From Rickettsiales bacterium (GTDB lineage Bacteria > Pseudomonadota > Alphaproteobacteria > TMED127): a stretch of 10,063 nucleotides of DNA. Location of the stretch: positions 1 through 10,063 of the forward strand of contig PBCD01000004.1 in NCBI GenBank assembly GCA_002717855.1, in the 5' to 3' direction. The notes beneath the pieces were generated by a model that did no database searches, was not told the origin of the DNA, and saw nothing but the letters and a program-made list of their open reading frames with translations. Numbering within the stretch: position 1 is the stretch's first letter; each line of letters begins with the position of its first letter. Position numbers and translations under genes: made by a program. This document shows, piece after piece, positions 1 through 6,717 of the stretch.

Positions 1-29
1 TATAAAATCATATCTCAACAACTAATTAC

Positions 30-287
30 ATGTTCCAAGATATAAACAAACCAGAACCAGAAGAAATTAAATATTGGATGACACAAATTAATTTATCAGT
101 AGGTGAAGCATCTATTGAGTTAGGAATTAGTAAAAGGCAGTTTTTAAGATTTTTATCTGGTGATACTGAGGCTAAAAAAGTTCACGCTCTTGCAATGCAA
201 ATGCTTTGGATATTGCACGAAAGTAATAAAGATCTTGTAAAAAAAAATAAGACAGGCTTGAAAAAAATAAAAATCCCAATTAAGTAA
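30..287 (+). CDS. Small helix-turn-helix DNA-binding protein (85 aa), function unknown
   Basis: The protein is probably a small cytoplasmic DNA-binding regulator of unknown target. Residues about 21-50 read as a helix-turn-helix: a leucine/serine start (NLSVGEASIELG), a turn (GISKRQ) and a recognition-like helix (RQFLRFLSG), resembling Cro/XRE-type or small phage-like repressors. A hydrophobic helix (HALAMQMLWILHE, about 52-64) could mediate dimerisation, and the C-terminus is lysine-rich (about 69-85), suitable for nucleic-acid contact. There is no signal peptide or membrane segment. ATG at 30 is the first Met after an in-frame stop at 3-5; no clear Shine-Dalgarno is visible, and Met17 is an alternative start. 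It ends 2 bp before the convergent glycosyltransferase stop. No family name can be given with confidence; the HTH assignment rests on pattern only. Confidence 0.7.
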   Translation: MFQDINKPEPEEIKYWMTQINLSVGEASIELGISKRQFLRFLSGDTEAKKVHALAMQMLWILHESNKDLVKKNKTGLKKIKIPIK

Positions 288-289
288 AT

Positions 290-1195
290 TCACTTCAAAT
301 AATTCAAACGTTTAATTTCTTGCCTAGATTTTTTAACAACATCTAAAATTAATCCTGAAAAGAAACTTATAAAGCCAATAACCATATTTATTGCAGCTAG
401 TACTGCAGAAGGTAACTTTTCAACTAACCCAGTTTCAAAAAAGTCAAAAACAACTGGAAGTCCAACTAATAAAGAAAAAGTAAAGAAAAAAATTGCTAAA
501 ATTGAAAAAAAAAATAAAGGGCGTTCATCTTTTACTAAAACAAGAATCACATTTAAAATCTTTAATCCATCTGAAAATGTATTTAATTTACTAAATGAAC
601 CTGAAGGCCTAGACCTATAGATACATTCTATTTCTGCGACAGGAAGTCTTTGATCAAGTGCGTGGACAGTTAATTCTGTTTCTATTTCAAAACCTTTAGA
701 ATTGCCAGAGAAGGATTTTACAAATCTTTTCGAGAAAATACGAAATCCAGAAAATAAATCATCAATTTGGTTTCCAAAAATTAATTTAACTAACTTTGAA
801 AATAACTTATTTCCGAAAATATGTCCAAATCTGTAAGCATTTTTGTCCTTATAAATTCTTTTTCCAACCAACATATCCAAATTCTTTTCTTTAAATACTT
901 TTAACATATTATCCAATGCACTAATATCATATGTGTCATCTGCATCGATCATTATGAAAATATCACCATCAACATCTGCAAACATCCTTCTTACTACGTT
1001 CCCCTTCCCTTTATACTGAACATCATGTACAAAAGCTCCAGCTTTTTTGGCTTTAAATTTTGTGTTATCAACTGAATTATTATCAAAAACATGAATTTCA
1101 GCTGAAGGAATTTTTTTTTTAAATTTATTTATTACGGTTGAAATTGTTCTTTCTTCGTTTAAGGAAGGAATAAGAACAACAATTTTATTACCCAT
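290..1195 (-). CDS. GT2 family glycosyltransferase with two C-terminal membrane helices (DPM1/DPG-synthase-like)
   Basis: It probably transfers a sugar from a nucleotide-sugar donor to a polyprenyl phosphate or another membrane acceptor at the inner face of the cytoplasmic membrane. The GT-A fold signature is clear: IPSLNEE (residues 9-15), the DNNSVDNT nucleotide-binding loop (38-45), the metal-binding DADDTYD (84-90), and DLFSGFR (146-152), typical of dolichol-phosphate-mannose/glucose synthase-like enzymes. Two hydrophobic helices follow (about 227-249 and 263-285), then a short basic tail. The 301-aa length fits this subgroup. Its ATG lies inside the end of yaaA (8-bp overlap) with no visible Shine-Dalgarno, so translation is probably coupled to yaaA. 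Ten consecutive A residues on the coding strand encode part of Lys26-Lys28. Donor and acceptor cannot be read from sequence; the neighbours are not a recognisable glycan cluster. Confidence 0.9.
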   Translation of the reverse strand: MGNKIVVLIPSLNEERTISTVINKFKKKIPSAEIHVFDNNSVDNTKFKAKKAGAFVHDVQYKGKGNVVRRMFADVDGDIFIMIDADDTYDISALDNMLKVFKEKNLDMLVGKRIYKDKNAYRFGHIFGNKLFSKLVKLIFGNQIDDLFSGFRIFSKRFVKSFSGNSKGFEIETELTVHALDQRLPVAEIECIYRSRPSGSFSKLNTFSDGLKILNVILVLVKDERPLFFFSILAIFFFTFSLLVGLPVVFDFFETGLVEKLPSAVLAAINMVIGFISFFSGLILDVVKKSRQEIKRLNYLK

Positions 1196-1958
1196 TAGAT
1201 TTTACAAAAAACATTTTATTTGTTTTCTTTGCAGTAGATTCATACTTAAAGCCAAATTGGTTGAAAGCTTTTAAATCATCACAATTTTTAATTTCTTTCT
1301 TTATTATCATTCTCGCCATTGCACCTCTGCATTTCTTTGCAAGCATACCAATTGACTTTAAATGACCATTTTCCTTTTTTGTAAAAACTGGCGTAATAAT
1401 AGGTTTTATAATTTTTGACTCATCTATTGATTGAAAGTATTCATTTGAAGACAAATTGAATAAGTATTTTGATTCATTTTTTTTGATTACTGAATTAATA
1501 TTTTCAGTAACATCTGGATTCCAAAAAGAGGATAATGATTGCTCAAGTATTTTTTCAATTTTTGTACCCATTTCTAGTCTGTATGGTTGAATTAAATCTA
1601 ATGGTTTTAATACTCCGTAAAAACCCGATAATATTCTTAGGTTTTTTTGCGCGTAATTAATTTCTTTGTTGTCAAAGTCTTCAAATTTTAGACCAACATA
1701 TGTGTCACCTTTAAATGCATAAGCCGCTTGCTTTGAATTTTCTAGAGAATGTTTTTTAGTAAAATTTTTTATTCTGTCAAAATTTAATTGAGAGAGTTTA
1801 TCACTTATTTTCATTAATGATTTTATTTCTGAGAGTCTCAACGATTTTAATTTTTTGGACAAAAAATCAGTTTTACTTATAAAAGTAGATTGAGTATAAT
1901 CTACACTTGAATTTAAAGGTTCAAAATCTAATTTTTTAGCTGGAGATAATATAATCAT
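1188..1958 (-). CDS. yaaA: Peroxide stress protein YaaA (DUF328/UPF0246)
   Basis: In E. coli, YaaA is a cytoplasmic protein of the peroxide response that lowers unincorporated intracellular iron and so limits Fenton damage; its biochemical activity is thought to involve DNA binding. At 256 aa the protein is full length for the family. Hallmarks are all present: the N-terminal MIILSPAKKLD (1-11), YAFKGDTYVGL (80-90), ILSGFYGVLKPLDLIQPYRL (109-128) followed by EMGT, FNLSSNEYF (167-175), the basic stretch MLAKKCRGAMAR (205-216), and FNQFGFKYE near the end (232-240). It lies 42 bp after the lipoprotein gene and overlaps the glycosyltransferase by 8 bp, so it is internal to a probable minus-strand operon. 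No strong ribosome-binding site is visible. Its position one transcription unit downstream of a Fur-box-bearing iron receptor fits an iron role, but that link is inference. Confidence 0.95.
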   Translation of the reverse strand: MIILSPAKKLDFEPLNSSVDYTQSTFISKTDFLSKKLKSLRLSEIKSLMKISDKLSQLNFDRIKNFTKKHSLENSKQAAYAFKGDTYVGLKFEDFDNKEINYAQKNLRILSGFYGVLKPLDLIQPYRLEMGTKIEKILEQSLSSFWNPDVTENINSVIKKNESKYLFNLSSNEYFQSIDESKIIKPIITPVFTKKENGHLKSIGMLAKKCRGAMARMIIKKEIKNCDDLKAFNQFGFKYESTAKKTNKMFFVKSNG

Positions 1959-2000
1959 TTTGAAATAATAATATATCTTTTAAAAAAGATAAACTAAATT

Positions 2001-2456
2001 TTATCTTACTACATTCCAAGAACCATTGTTTTCTCTACATGCTGTATCAAAAAAACTTTCGGGTTTATTTTTATTAACATAAACATGTTCAATTATTCTA
2101 CAATGTGGGTTATTAAAATAATCTTTAACAATTATGACACCTTCGTTACCTGACTTGTTATTTTTCCAATAACCTTTTGATCCAATTGAATTATCATCTA
2201 ATATATATAAAAGCTCCTTTTTATAATAATAATAATCATTTTTCAAAAAATAATCACCAATGTAAGAACCTAATAATAATCCACCAGTTGATCCTAAGAC
2301 AGTCGTAAAGATGTCTCCATCAGAAAATTGATAACCTAGATAACCACCAATTGAAGATGTAATTAATTCGGTTGAATCTTTTTTATCCACAAATCTAGAA
2401 ACACAACTGCAAAGGGAAATGACTAAAAACAAAGTTGAAAATTTAATTATTTTCAT
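2001..2456 (-). CDS. Glycine-zipper outer-membrane lipoprotein, 17-kDa surface antigen-like
   Basis: This is a predicted lipoprotein of the cell envelope, probably anchored in the outer membrane. Residues 1-17 form a lipoprotein signal peptide ending in a lipobox-like LCSC, with Cys18 as the lipidated residue. Residues about 36-70 form a glycine-zipper 2TM-like segment rich in G and S with two hydrophobic stretches (GGYLGYQF, then LGSTGGLLLGSYIGDYF). The C-terminal part (about 95-151) follows the pattern of the Rickettsia-type 17-kDa surface antigen family: a GNEG turn (103-106), then CR (119-120), then ACR..NGSW near the end (139-147). Cys119 and Cys140 could pair. Four tandem TAT codons give a YYYY run (75-78). 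The start overlaps the end of the 159-aa gene by 14 bp, implying coupled translation. Family members are envelope proteins or antigens without an assigned enzymatic activity. Confidence 0.8.
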   Translation of the reverse strand: MKIIKFSTLFLVISLCSCVSRFVDKKDSTELITSSIGGYLGYQFSDGDIFTTVLGSTGGLLLGSYIGDYFLKNDYYYYKKELLYILDDNSIGSKGYWKNNKSGNEGVIIVKDYFNNPHCRIIEHVYVNKNKPESFFDTACRENNGSWNVVR

Positions 2457-2922
2457 TGTAACTTTGTATTAGAAGATCTCTTTTCTCTTTATTTGAGATG
2501 CTTGTGTTAAAGTTTATTGAATTTCGATTTCTTAACGATTGAAAAGTCGGAGTATTATTTATTTTAAATTTTCTTGCAGACAAAATTTCATTAATTCTAT
2601 TAATATCTTGCTTATTATTTCTCAAAAGAATACTTGTTTTATTGAAAATTTTAGATTTGTCATAAGCAAGGGGTGAAATATTTAAATTATTTGCAGAATT
2701 AAGACCAAATGGCTCAAGAAAACCAGTGTCATAAAGCTGTTTAATAGTGTATCCGATTGCTCCTGAAAGAGTCAAATATTGTAATGAGTAGCTAAATGAT
2801 CTAGCTTTACTATTTTTTATACTAGCTGAGCCTTCTGAGCCAAATATTGTTGAAAATGAACCCCCAGCATGTAAATTAGTGGACAATAAGATTAGGATTA
2901 GTATTGTAATAATATATTTCAT
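2443..2922 (-). CDS. Exported protein of unknown function (159 aa)
   Basis: I do not recognise a family. Residues 1-19 form a clear Sec signal peptide (basic start, poly-Ile/Leu core, LHA cleavage motif before GG), so the mature ~140-aa protein should be periplasmic or outer-membrane associated. The mature N-terminus is glycine/serine-rich (20-45). A moderately hydrophobic segment follows (about 46-65) containing AIG-x2-I-x2-LYD-x2-F at 55-68, which is also found in the preceding 96-aa gene product. The rest (about 85-159) is polar and asparagine-rich with many basic and acidic residues and no cysteine. It lies 53 bp after the 96-aa gene and overlaps the lipoprotein gene by 14 bp. The gene order suggests these three small envelope proteins act together, but nothing shows what they do. 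Confidence 0.72.
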   Translation of the reverse strand: MKYIITILILILLSTNLHAGGSFSTIFGSEGSASIKNSKARSFSYSLQYLTLSGAIGYTIKQLYDTGFLEPFGLNSANNLNISPLAYDKSKIFNKTSILLRNNKQDINRINEILSARKFKINNTPTFQSLRNRNSINFNTSISNKEKRDLLIQSYNENN

Positions 2923-2975
2923 TTAAAAGACTTTGTTTCAATTAATAACGTCATAAATTTATAATTTTTAGTTAT

Positions 2976-3266
2976 TCAGTAATTTTTATTATAAAAATTT
3001 ATTTCTTCAATCATTTCAAGATAATAAATTAAGTCTGAGGTTGAATGTATCTTAGGATTTAAATCAGGTGTTATTTTTTTTGGGGTATGTTTATTGATAA
3101 TTTTATTGCTTTTTTGATACATATTTTCTTCTTTTAATGAATTATCAAAATACTGGTCATATAAAAGAGGAATAGCTGTACCAATTGCTGTTAGTTCAAA
3201 AATATTAAGTGAATATGCTTTTTCGTTAAAAAATAAAATAGAAAATAGTATCAATAACTTATGCAT
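2976..3266 (-). CDS. Small exported protein of unknown function (96 aa)
   Basis: No family is recognised. Residues 1-19 look like a Sec signal peptide (MHK start, Leu/Ile/Phe core, AYS cleavage motif), leaving a mature product of about 77 residues. Directly after it, residues 27-40 carry AIG-x2-I-x2-LYD-x2-F, matching residues 55-68 of the next protein without gaps and suggesting common ancestry or a shared partner-binding element. The remainder is lysine/asparagine-rich and ends with a tyrosine/isoleucine-rich segment (about 79-96). It is the first gene of the probable five-gene minus-strand operon, about 100 bp downstream of the end of the receptor terminator stem. The 3267-3350 upstream stretch should hold its promoter, but no convincing -35/-10 pair was found. 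It could be a non-coding stretch, but the signal peptide plus shared motif argue for a real gene. Confidence 0.62.
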   Translation of the reverse strand: MHKLLILFSILFFNEKAYSLNIFELTAIGTAIPLLYDQYFDNSLKEENMYQKSNKIINKHTPKKITPDLNPKIHSTSDLIYYLEMIEEINFYNKNY

Positions 3267-3350
3267 ATTTATATTTCAACATTAAAGATTTGAATTGTAA
3301 ACTAGTTTTTAATTAATGGTTTAATTTAACAAATTTCGTAAACTTGTTTT

Positions 3351-3401
3351 AAGAAAAAATTGAGTTAGTTTTAATTATGGGAGAAATTAAAACTAACTCA
3401 A
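3351..3401 (-). terminator. Rho-independent terminator of the TonB-dependent receptor gene
   Basis: Bases 3360-3376 and 3385-3401 form a perfect 17-bp inverted repeat (TTGAGTTAGTTTTAATT and its complement) around an 8-base loop. Read on the minus strand, the hairpin begins 16 bases past the receptor stop codon and is followed at once by TTTTTTCTT (complement of 3351-3359). The stem is AT-rich but unusually long and perfect, which compensates in a low-GC genome. It separates the receptor from the downstream minus-strand operon. The plus-strand side lacks a T-run, so it acts in one direction. Confidence 0.88.
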
Positions 3402-3417
3402 ACTTTAATGGAATATC

Positions 3418-5718
3418 CTAAAAAGCAGCCGATGCTTTTACCCAAGCAGCTAAAGGGGCTCCAGCTCTTGCCCCTCCAGGATGTCTTGAAGAGATATATT
3501 CCAAATCTGTAGCGTTTTTTACTCCAGCTTTAATCATAAAAGTATCATTTACTTGATATGATCCGCTAAAATTAAGTAGGAATGCTGAGTCAATTTTTCC
3601 AGCTCTTGCATCAGGTGTCGTACCTAAAACCTCAGATTCTGTTTCACCTGCAGTTCCATAACTTTCTGAATGGTAAGTCATGTTTACACCGAATGTAAAT
3701 TTATCGTAAATAAAATCGGCTCCCCATGACGCTTGATATTCAGGCATATATGGTAAGTTTGATCCAGCAACAGCGTCACCAAAAATTGACTCCGCATCAG
3801 TTGTTGTGAAATCACCGTCAATATTTGCACTAGAATAAGTAAAGTTTCCATAAAAAGAAATATCACCCATTGGCAAAATATTCTTTGGAGCATAACTACC
3901 ACTTAATTCAAAACCTTTATTTAATGCTTGACCTACACTAGCAGCAGAAGAACCAGCATTTGAATTATCGATAGCAATCAAGTTATCAAATTCTGTATGA
4001 AAGAGAACAGCCTGTGCACCCCATACATCACTGGCGTATCTAACTCCAATCTCTTTAGCTAAACTTTTTTCTGGATGCACAACACTTCCATCATCAGCTG
4101 AAGCACTTGGTCCAGGCATTGAGAAACCTTTGTATACACCACCGAATAATTTTAAGTCATCTGAACCCGTTAACACCGGTCCATGATTATAAACTATTCC
4201 ACCTCCTGGCACAAAAGCCCAAGTTTGAGAACCAAATTCATTGGATGCACTAGGAGCACCTTTCCTGTAGTTTTGATCAACAAATTCTATTCTTGATCCA
4301 GCCGTAATTGTAAATTTATCAATCGAAGCTTTTTCTTCAAAAAAAGCTACTCCTCCAGCTGTATGCTGCGTTCTATTGGCATTAAAAGTGGTGGTTCCGC
4401 CACTCAATGCTCCTGATGTAGCTTGGGTGTAACTCACATCATATTGATCTCTTTTAATTTTATCGTAATGAGCTTTGAAACCAACCTTTAAATCATGAGA
4501 TATTGATCCAGTATTAAAACTTAAATCTGTTTCGTTCATTACTCCATATGCATAATATTTTCTATTATTAGATCTATATTTAACAGTTCCTGCAGTTGTA
4601 CCTTTCAAAATAGCAAGTTCTGATCCTGTATAAGCTTTAGAAGTCAATTTAGAAAGGGAAACACCCCCAGCTGTAGAAATCTTAAACCAATCTCTACCAA
4701 AACCATTATAATAAATGGTTGTATTGTTGGTAACATTATCATTGATGCCTAATCTTATTTTTGCGTAATAAGTGTAAGCATTTGAATTCATATTGTCTAG
4801 TTGCGATCCAACATACCTTTGATAAGGATCTGCATTAAAATCAGCAGTTGTTAATCCAGCGTATCCCTCATTGTAATCTAGTCCATTGTACGAACCTTTT
4901 AACTCAAGAGTAATTGGAGTTGATGTTGGAAGTTGCCAAAGAAGTTTTACCATTGGTGCAACTTGCATTAAACCGCCAGCATCATCGCTATCATACGGAT
5001 CACCACCAGCATTATAAAAAGAACCTGATGTATCAACTGATCCATTGAAATCTCTAAATCCATCATTTTCTCTGTAATACATTTCTCCTAAAATTGCTAC
5101 AGCACCAAAACTACCCGTTGCACCATAATTTCCTGTTACAAAAGTTGTTTTATCATTAAATGATCCATATGTAACTTCACCATCTAATCTTTGTCCGAAA
5201 TTAATAGGACTTGTAATATAATTAAGTGCACCACCCGTAGTGTGTGGACCAAATCTAAATTGGCTACTTCCTTTTAAGACTTCGATACCAGACATCTTGG
5301 CTGCGAGAGGCGAGTAGTATGCATCCGGTGCCGAATATGGTGCAGGTGCAATATTAATTCCATCTTCCATCACCGTGATTTTAGCAGATCGAAGGGTATC
5401 AGTACCTCTTAAACTTATATTTGGAAAAAGACCAAAACCATCTTCCTCTCTTGTGTATACACCAGGTGTATTCTTCAATATTTCGTTAATGTTATTGAAA
5501 TTGTATACATTAAAATCATCTCTATCAATGTAATCACCTGACCCAGGCAATTCAAAAACTTCTTCTTCACTAGAAAATATTTGCACATCTGGTGCAATAT
5601 ATTCTGGAGTTTCTTGAGATAAGACATTAGATGAAAAGATTAAAAAGGCTAAAGGAAATGCTATCCATGACACTTCACGAGTATATTTAGGTACCAACCT
5701 ATTCTTTTTGTAAATCAT
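3418..5718 (-). CDS. FecA-like TonB-dependent outer-membrane receptor, probable ferric chelate (Fe-citrate type) uptake
   Basis: This is an outer-membrane beta-barrel that imports a large scarce substrate, most likely a ferric chelate, using TonB-ExbB-ExbD energy. A signal peptide spans about residues 1-34 (hydrophobic core 18-33, cleavage near VLS/Q), with a short TonB-box region around 43-56. The plug (about 57-170) is FecA-like: NTPGVYTRE, NISLRGTDTLRSAKI (100-114), EDGINIAPAPYS, then IEVLKG and FGPHTTGGALNYI (156-168). The barrel includes TADFNADPYQRYVGSQLDNM (291-310) and GVYKGFSMPGPS (527-538), and ends in RHPGGARAGAP and a terminal Phe766, the usual barrel-assembly signal. There is no N-terminal sigma-signalling domain as in E. 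coli FecA, so FecIR-type control is not expected. AAAGG lies 9 bases before the ATG, and a Fur box lies upstream. No ABC transporter or TonB gene is in the window. Family certain; substrate inferred. Confidence 0.93.
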   Translation of the reverse strand: MIYKKNRLVPKYTREVSWIAFPLAFLIFSSNVLSQETPEYIAPDVQIFSSEEEVFELPGSGDYIDRDDFNVYNFNNINEILKNTPGVYTREEDGFGLFPNISLRGTDTLRSAKITVMEDGINIAPAPYSAPDAYYSPLAAKMSGIEVLKGSSQFRFGPHTTGGALNYITSPINFGQRLDGEVTYGSFNDKTTFVTGNYGATGSFGAVAILGEMYYRENDGFRDFNGSVDTSGSFYNAGGDPYDSDDAGGLMQVAPMVKLLWQLPTSTPITLELKGSYNGLDYNEGYAGLTTADFNADPYQRYVGSQLDNMNSNAYTYYAKIRLGINDNVTNNTTIYYNGFGRDWFKISTAGGVSLSKLTSKAYTGSELAILKGTTAGTVKYRSNNRKYYAYGVMNETDLSFNTGSISHDLKVGFKAHYDKIKRDQYDVSYTQATSGALSGGTTTFNANRTQHTAGGVAFFEEKASIDKFTITAGSRIEFVDQNYRKGAPSASNEFGSQTWAFVPGGGIVYNHGPVLTGSDDLKLFGGVYKGFSMPGPSASADDGSVVHPEKSLAKEIGVRYASDVWGAQAVLFHTEFDNLIAIDNSNAGSSAASVGQALNKGFELSGSYAPKNILPMGDISFYGNFTYSSANIDGDFTTTDAESIFGDAVAGSNLPYMPEYQASWGADFIYDKFTFGVNMTYHSESYGTAGETESEVLGTTPDARAGKIDSAFLLNFSGSYQVNDTFMIKAGVKNATDLEYISSRHPGGARAGAPLAAWVKASAAF

Positions 5719-5771
5719 TATTTTCGACCTTTATATTAGTTTAAAAAACAAAATTGCAAAATTTAGATTAT

Positions 5772-5786
5772 TAATAATCAATATTA
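5772..5786 (-). promoter_or_regulatory. Second Fur-like site, 21 bp from the first
   Basis: On the plus strand this is TAATAATCAATATTA, 11 of 14 matches to the Fur consensus. ATTAATAATCA occurs at both 5770-5780 and 5791-5801, so the two sites sit in the same register 21 bp apart, two turns of the helix. A perfect 14-bp palindrome, GATTATTAATAATC (5766-5779), overlaps it. It may be a secondary Fur site, or a simple AT-rich repeat. Confidence 0.45.
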
Positions 5787-5792
5787 AGTAAT

Positions 5793-5807
5793 TAATAATC
5801 ATTCTCA
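5793..5807 (-). promoter_or_regulatory. Fur box upstream of the TonB-dependent receptor
   Basis: On the minus strand this reads TGAGAATGATTATTA, matching the 7-1-7 Fur consensus TGATAATnATTATCA at 12 of 14 defined positions. It lies 75 bases upstream of the receptor ATG, and TTGAGA within it could serve as a -35 element, so Fur-Fe2+ binding would block transcription. AT-richness raises the chance rate of such matches, but the position ahead of a FecA-like receptor makes it convincing. Confidence 0.75.
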
Positions 5808-5844
5808 ATAAAATAAATTCTTTTTCATTTGTCAATAATTTTAT

Positions 5845-5859
5845 TGATATTGATAATTA
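5845..5859 (+). promoter_or_regulatory. Third Fur-like site, proximal to the methyltransferase-like gene
   Basis: TGATATTGATAATTA matches the Fur consensus at 11 of 14 positions and lies 72 bases upstream of the plus-strand ATG at 5932. If real, it would bring the divergent exported methyltransferase under iron control. The score alone is not decisive in such AT-rich DNA. Confidence 0.35.
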
Positions 5860-5931
5860 AAATCGTTTATAGTTGTTTTTTTACAACATATTAGACAATT
5901 GAAGTCTAACAAAAATTAACAACATTAAATT

Positions 5932-6717
5932 ATGATTTTAAATTTATCTTTTTTTATTCTTTGCTTATTCCCTGTAAATTTAATCTCTGAAGATAAAATT
6001 CTATCACTCTCAGTTAATAATGAGTTTAGAAAAGAAAGTCATAAAAAAAGAGACATTTACAGAAATCCTCTAGAAACACTTACTTTTTTTGGAATTAAAA
6101 AACACTTTACAGTTCTAGAGATTTTACCAGGCAAAGGATATTATTCAGAAATACTTAGTAAATACTTAAACAAAAACGGAAATTACATTGCAGCCAGCTT
6201 TGGAAATGATCATCCAAATGAATATTTAAAAAAATTACATTCAGAATACGTTGATTATTTCGAAAAAAACAATCATTTTGGAAAAATAAATATAGTTAAA
6301 TTTAAAGACAATAATTACCTCGAACAAATTGGTGAAAAATCTTTAGACATGATACTTACTTTTCGAAACTCACACAATTGGCTTTACAGCAATCAAATAA
6401 TCGACATTTATGATTCTTTTAATAAAAAATTAAAAAAAAATGGCATACTAGGTGTCGTTCAACACAAAGCCAATGATCACGACTTAAAAAAAAGAGATGG
6501 TTATATAGAAGAATATTTCTTAATAAATCTAATTGAATCTAAAGGCTTTAAACTAATAGATAAAAGTGAGATAAATAGAAACTTTAATGATACAAAAAAC
6601 CATCCTAAAGGGGTTTGGACTCTTCCTCCAACTCTTCGGTTGGGTGAAGAAAGCAAAGAAAAATATTTAGATATAGGTGAAAGTGATAGAATGACTCTTA
6701 AATTTAAAAAGTTATAA
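5932..6717 (+). CDS. Exported class I SAM-dependent methyltransferase-like protein (COG4798-type)
   Basis: The protein has the Rossmann-type methyltransferase fold of a family of uncharacterised, usually signal-peptide-bearing predicted methyltransferases. Residues 1-19 form an apparent signal peptide (MILNLSFFILCLFPVNLIS). Family hallmarks run in order: RDIYRNPLETLTFFGI (40-55), motif I VLEILPGKGYYSEIL (61-75), LDMILTFRNSHNW (138-150), LGVVQHKA (173-180), GVWTLPPTLRLG (227-238), and IGESDRMTLKFKK (248-260). At 261 aa it is full length. No Shine-Dalgarno is seen before the ATG, but the signal peptide at this start supports it. It is divergent from the iron receptor and converges with the symporter gene with a 6-bp gap. 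The substrate is unknown, and a supply of S-adenosylmethionine outside the cytoplasm is not established, so the catalytic role is uncertain. Membership of the family is clear. Confidence 0.87.
   Translation: MILNLSFFILCLFPVNLISEDKILSLSVNNEFRKESHKKRDIYRNPLETLTFFGIKKHFTVLEILPGKGYYSEILSKYLNKNGNYIAASFGNDHPNEYLKKLHSEYVDYFEKNNHFGKINIVKFKDNNYLEQIGEKSLDMILTFRNSHNWLYSNQIIDIYDSFNKKLKKNGILGVVQHKANDHDLKKRDGYIEEYFLINLIESKGFKLIDKSEINRNFNDTKNHPKGVWTLPPTLRLGEESKEKYLDIGESDRMTLKFKKL

Noticed and set aside
1111..1120. Ten-base homopolymer in the glycosyltransferase gene as a contingency locus
   Set aside because: The reading frame is intact, and such runs are common as lysine codons at this base composition; nothing else suggests phase variation.
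1975..1990. ATCTTTT/AAAAGAT inverted repeat between the lipoprotein and yaaA genes
   Set aside because: The stem has no GC-rich core, only a two-base gap and no T-run of note, so it is too weak to call a terminator.
2223..2235. Trinucleotide repeat in the lipoprotein gene as a phase-variable tract
   Set aside because: Only about four units, and changes would stay in frame (Tyr codons), so it cannot switch the gene on and off.
2944..2976. AATAAC/GTTATT inverted repeat between the 96-aa and 159-aa genes as a terminator
   Set aside because: Six weak pairs around a 21-base loop, overlapping a stop codon, with no following T-run on the minus strand.
3684..3902. A 72-codon minus-strand frame inside the TonB-dependent receptor gene
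   Set aside because: It is an alternate frame within a gene whose full-length family match is clear.
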